Under the pieces are notes generated by a model. The model was not told the origin of the DNA. It saw only the letters and a list, made by a program, of their open reading frames with translations, and did not search any database. This document shows positions 61,804 to 64,000 of a DNA stretch of 64,000 nt, piece by piece (the first letter of the stretch is position 1; every line of letters starts with the position of its first letter). This DNA is from Clusia tigrina. Taxonomy: Eukaryota; Arthropoda; Insecta; Diptera; Clusiidae. The DNA lies in NCBI GenBank assembly GCA_920105625.2, contig OV050030.1, positions 411,695,034 through 411,759,033 of the forward strand, in the 5' to 3' direction. The translations under genes were made by a program, and so were the position numbers.

Positions 61804-62292
61804 ATCGCCCTCATATTCACTAAATCTTGGAGGATATTTTACACTATATTTATTGGTTTAAAGATGATCGAATGGACTGGTAAGCTAACCCATATTCACT
61901 ATATCATAGAGCATATTTTGCACTAGACTTATAGCAATGCTTAAAGATTATCGATTAGACTGGTAGGATACCTTCATATTCACTTTATCATGGAGGATCT
62001 TTGGCACTATACTTATTGGTTTAAAGATGATCGAATGGACTGGTAAGTTAACCCATATTCACTATATCATAGAGCATATTTTGCACTAGACTTATAGCAA
62101 TGCTTAAAGATTATCGATTAGACTGGTAGGACATCTTCATATTAACTTTATCATGGAGGACCTTTGGCACTAGACTTATAGCAATGCTTAAAGATTATCG
62201 ATTAGACTGGTAGGATACCTTCATATTCACTTTATCATGGGGGATCTTTGGCACTATACTTAAAGATTATCGAATGGACTGGTAGGATACTC
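61804..62292. repeat. ~82-bp tandem repeat, 6 units, partly A-B dimers
   Basis: CATATTCACT(A/T)... starts at about 61812, 61891, 61975, 62054, 62139 and 62222 (spacings 79, 84, 79, 85 and 83). Units 1 and 3 share TTATTGGTTTAAAGATGATC, while 2, 4 and 5 share CTTATAGCAATGCTTAAAGA. All end in ATGGACTGGTA or TTAGACTGGTA. The alternation of subtypes indicates amplification of a dimer. Confidence 0.92.
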
Positions 62293-63067
62293 AACTGTAT
62301 TTCGCAATTAGCTGACGCACAGAGTAGACTTTTTCATCGGTGGCCTCAGTGACAGGACTAGATTCATGAGATGTGTTAATTTTCTGCATTTAACATGATA
62401 TTCTCTGCACTAACATCTCCTTATTTTTCACCAACTTCAGATTGGATTCATTCGTTGCAAACAATTTCCAATATAATCACTCGAAAATCGCAATTAGATT
62501 TTTCCACTTTTTCCATTCGTGTGAAGAAGAAATTTATTCAACAGTTCTTGACTCATATGCTCTCCGATATACCAACACTTTTTATAGTTCTGCTATGAAT
62601 TTAAATTGATTTTCGTCTCCGCATAAAACTAAAGTACGAATATACTCTGTGTAGAGATTTTATGCTTACGCCCCACTGTGCTCAACGCGCTTACATGCAG
62701 CAAGACGTACTTTTAAGCTGAGAGATTTGCAACTTTGTCATATCGGCGCAACTCAGCGAGCCGCTGCAGCGATGCAACTGGATGCAGTAAAAGTTTATTG
62801 CCGTCATGAAGATATTTATTGTGAATCGCATGGGGACGTTGTCCAGCGCCGTGTGCGCTGCGTTTAATAATAATCACGTTGCACGATAATTCACCAATAT
62901 TGTTGCCACATTTATTATGCTGTAAATTAATGCAACGACGTGTTCGCCGCCATGTAAGAAGCTGTAAATATCTGTGATAGAAAAATGTGCAAAAATTTAA
63001 TTTATTTAAAAAAAAAATACATTTAAAATTAAAAAACAATTTTTTTCCTGGTAGGCAAGTATAAAAT

Positions 63068-63187
63068 ATGCCTTTGACGCAAAGACACCGCGCAACCCAA
63101 CAAATGATTGCCGCCGTGGCCGCTGCAGCCGCGCATCCTAATCCCACGTACTGGCTGCGGACGCCTCCAAACAACCGGCAATGTTAA
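63068..63187 (+). CDS. small open frame, 39 aa, possible exon end (unrecognised)
   Basis: The frame MPLTQRHRATQQMIAAVAAA continues with an Ala run, then HPNPTYWLRTPPNNRQC and a stop. It follows a pyrimidine-rich TTTTTTTCCTGGTAG that could be a splice acceptor, in a locally GC-rich block. I do not recognise it. It could be the last exon of an upstream gene, a micropeptide or chance. The opposite strand is also open here, so coding is not established. Confidence 0.15.
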   Translation: MPLTQRHRATQQMIAAVAAAAAHPNPTYWLRTPPNNRQC

Positions 63188-63221
63188 AAAAGTTTATTCC
63201 GCTGAAGCGCTGGCAAAACAA

Positions 63222-63243
63222 AACAACAACAACAACAACAACA
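63222..63243. repeat. (AAC)n microsatellite
   Basis: Seven AAC units. Confidence 0.85.
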
Positions 63244-63764
63244 GAACAGCAACAAAGTCGCTTGTCAAAACAAATTAATTGAAATTTCGATATCAAAAGC
63301 GTTTTTTAATAAAAATTACTCTAAAAAATCCTAAAATAAAATTCGAGCGCTTGTAGCGATTAATAAAATTGTATAAATAGGCAAATAGACAGCAGCAACT
63401 GTTGCTCTGGCTGTTGCTGTTGCTGCTGATCGCGTTGTTGTTACCAGCCCTGCTTATTATATGCGGCATTAAAGCCAATTTTTCCTCACCGTTGTGATGA
63501 TGATGAATTTCTGTGCGCATTCAAGCGATTTGAAACTTATTCATTACTTCGTGTAGCTTCTTGGCGGTTTTTTGGTGACCTAATGAAAGTTCCGCTCTTT
63601 TTCCAACTAATAACGACAGAATTTAGAACATAGCTTGTGTACCGTCCAATGGTGCATTGAGGGGTCCGTATCATGACACTTGTTGTGGAATAAGTCGTGG
63701 AGTAAATATAAATATCTGTTCTGTAAAAGGTATTATGATGTCAACTCCCTGCGTCACAAGTAAC

Positions 63765-63770
<6 letters not shown>

Positions 63771-63797
<27 letters not shown>
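63771..63797. repeat. (GA)n microsatellite
   Basis: Thirteen GA units. Confidence 0.9.
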
Positions 63798-63798
<1 letters not shown>

Positions 63799-63850
63799 AT
63801 GCCCCCAGACATGTTATTGAAGCCCTTTACCCTTCAATAGGAGATATTTT

Positions 63851-64000
63851 ATTATTATTATTATTATATCTTACACCATAATTAATTATGAGTGCAAGAT
63901 GTTTGTGGAATGAGTACTAGCTACTGAGGCTTTCGACTCGAAGAGAAAAGGATTTTCTAGAAAGAAGCATTTTGGAGACCAAGCCTGTGGCAGGATTTGA
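63851..64000 (-). mobile_element. SINE copy running off the right edge
   Basis: (ATT)n, then ATCTTACACCATAATTAATT, ATGAGTGCAAG, GAGTACTAGCTACTGAGGCT and TTCGACTCGAAGAGAAA, through GGAGACCAAGCC, matches the body of the complete SINE at 29145-29350 in the same orientation. The tRNA-like head would lie beyond base 64000. Confidence 0.85.

Noticed and set aside
62713..63174. 153-codon minus frame
   Set aside because: The amino-acid composition is uneven (Cys, Phe and Lys runs from poly-A/T), with no similarity noticed. The block is noted as a finding, but not as this protein.

Overview
The window is eukaryotic, AT-rich and intron/intergenic in character. Nothing in it is bacterial: there are no operons or Shine-Dalgarno sites, but there are GT/AG splice junctions, microsatellites, mariner and hAT elements, non-LTR retrotransposon pieces with an RNase H and CCHC tail, and a tRNA-derived SINE. 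The one host gene I can name is the insect transcription factor retained/dead ringer (retn, ARID family). Its N-terminal sequence and the transposon fauna, including a DD41D ('rosa'-type) mariner, point to a higher fly (Cyclorrhapha). A tephritid fruit fly is plausible but not proven.

Layout. retn runs on the minus strand, from its start codon at 37311 down past the left edge. Four coding exons are visible: 37311-37237, 5244-5048, 3436-3286 and 2839-2497. The reading frame is continuous across every junction. The ARID-encoding exons must lie to the left of base 1. The first coding intron (5245-37236) is about 32 kb and is full of repeats. A GA-rich, probably promoter-proximal block lies near 38.6 kb. 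From about 38.8 to 64 kb I see no convincing host exon, so this is probably the upstream intergenic region of retn.

Mobile elements. (1) Tc1/mariner: a DD41D relic (11828-12490) inserted in the RNase H frame of an older LINE; an internally deleted but still open mariner (14484-15433); a heavily decayed copy (19179-19736); and a nearly full-length DD34D copy with two frame breaks (46946-48215). (2) hAT-like non-autonomous elements with 8-bp target duplications: 52694-52885 and 57655-57846. (3) Non-LTR elements: several 5'-truncated pieces ending in CCTAACC- or CCTAC-type 3' tails. Some have recognisable target-site duplications (25.9, 50.9, 52.6 and 54.6 kb). Larger pieces lie at 43.9-45.0 and 60.5-61.6 kb, and a Jockey/CR1-like reverse transcriptase at 55.6-57.3 kb. 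(4) A tRNA-derived SINE: one complete copy with target duplication (29145-29350), a copy entering the right edge (63851), and a decayed copy (7804). (5) A possible BEL/Pao gag relic at 28.7 kb.

Tandem repeats are abundant. The most striking are a degenerate 'GAAGTCATTTGAA' array at 9.9-11.6 kb split by a LINE fragment, about 171-bp units at 17.2-17.85 kb, and about 82-bp units at 61.8-62.3 kb arranged partly as A-B dimers. Two long (TA)n tracts lie at 23.6-23.9 and 48.5-48.65 kb. I did not find a new multigene system. The most interesting items are nested insertions, tail-only retroposition products, an open truncated transposase, and a LINE copy carrying an ~80-bp inverted duplication. Nothing was checked against a database; family names come from recognised motifs.
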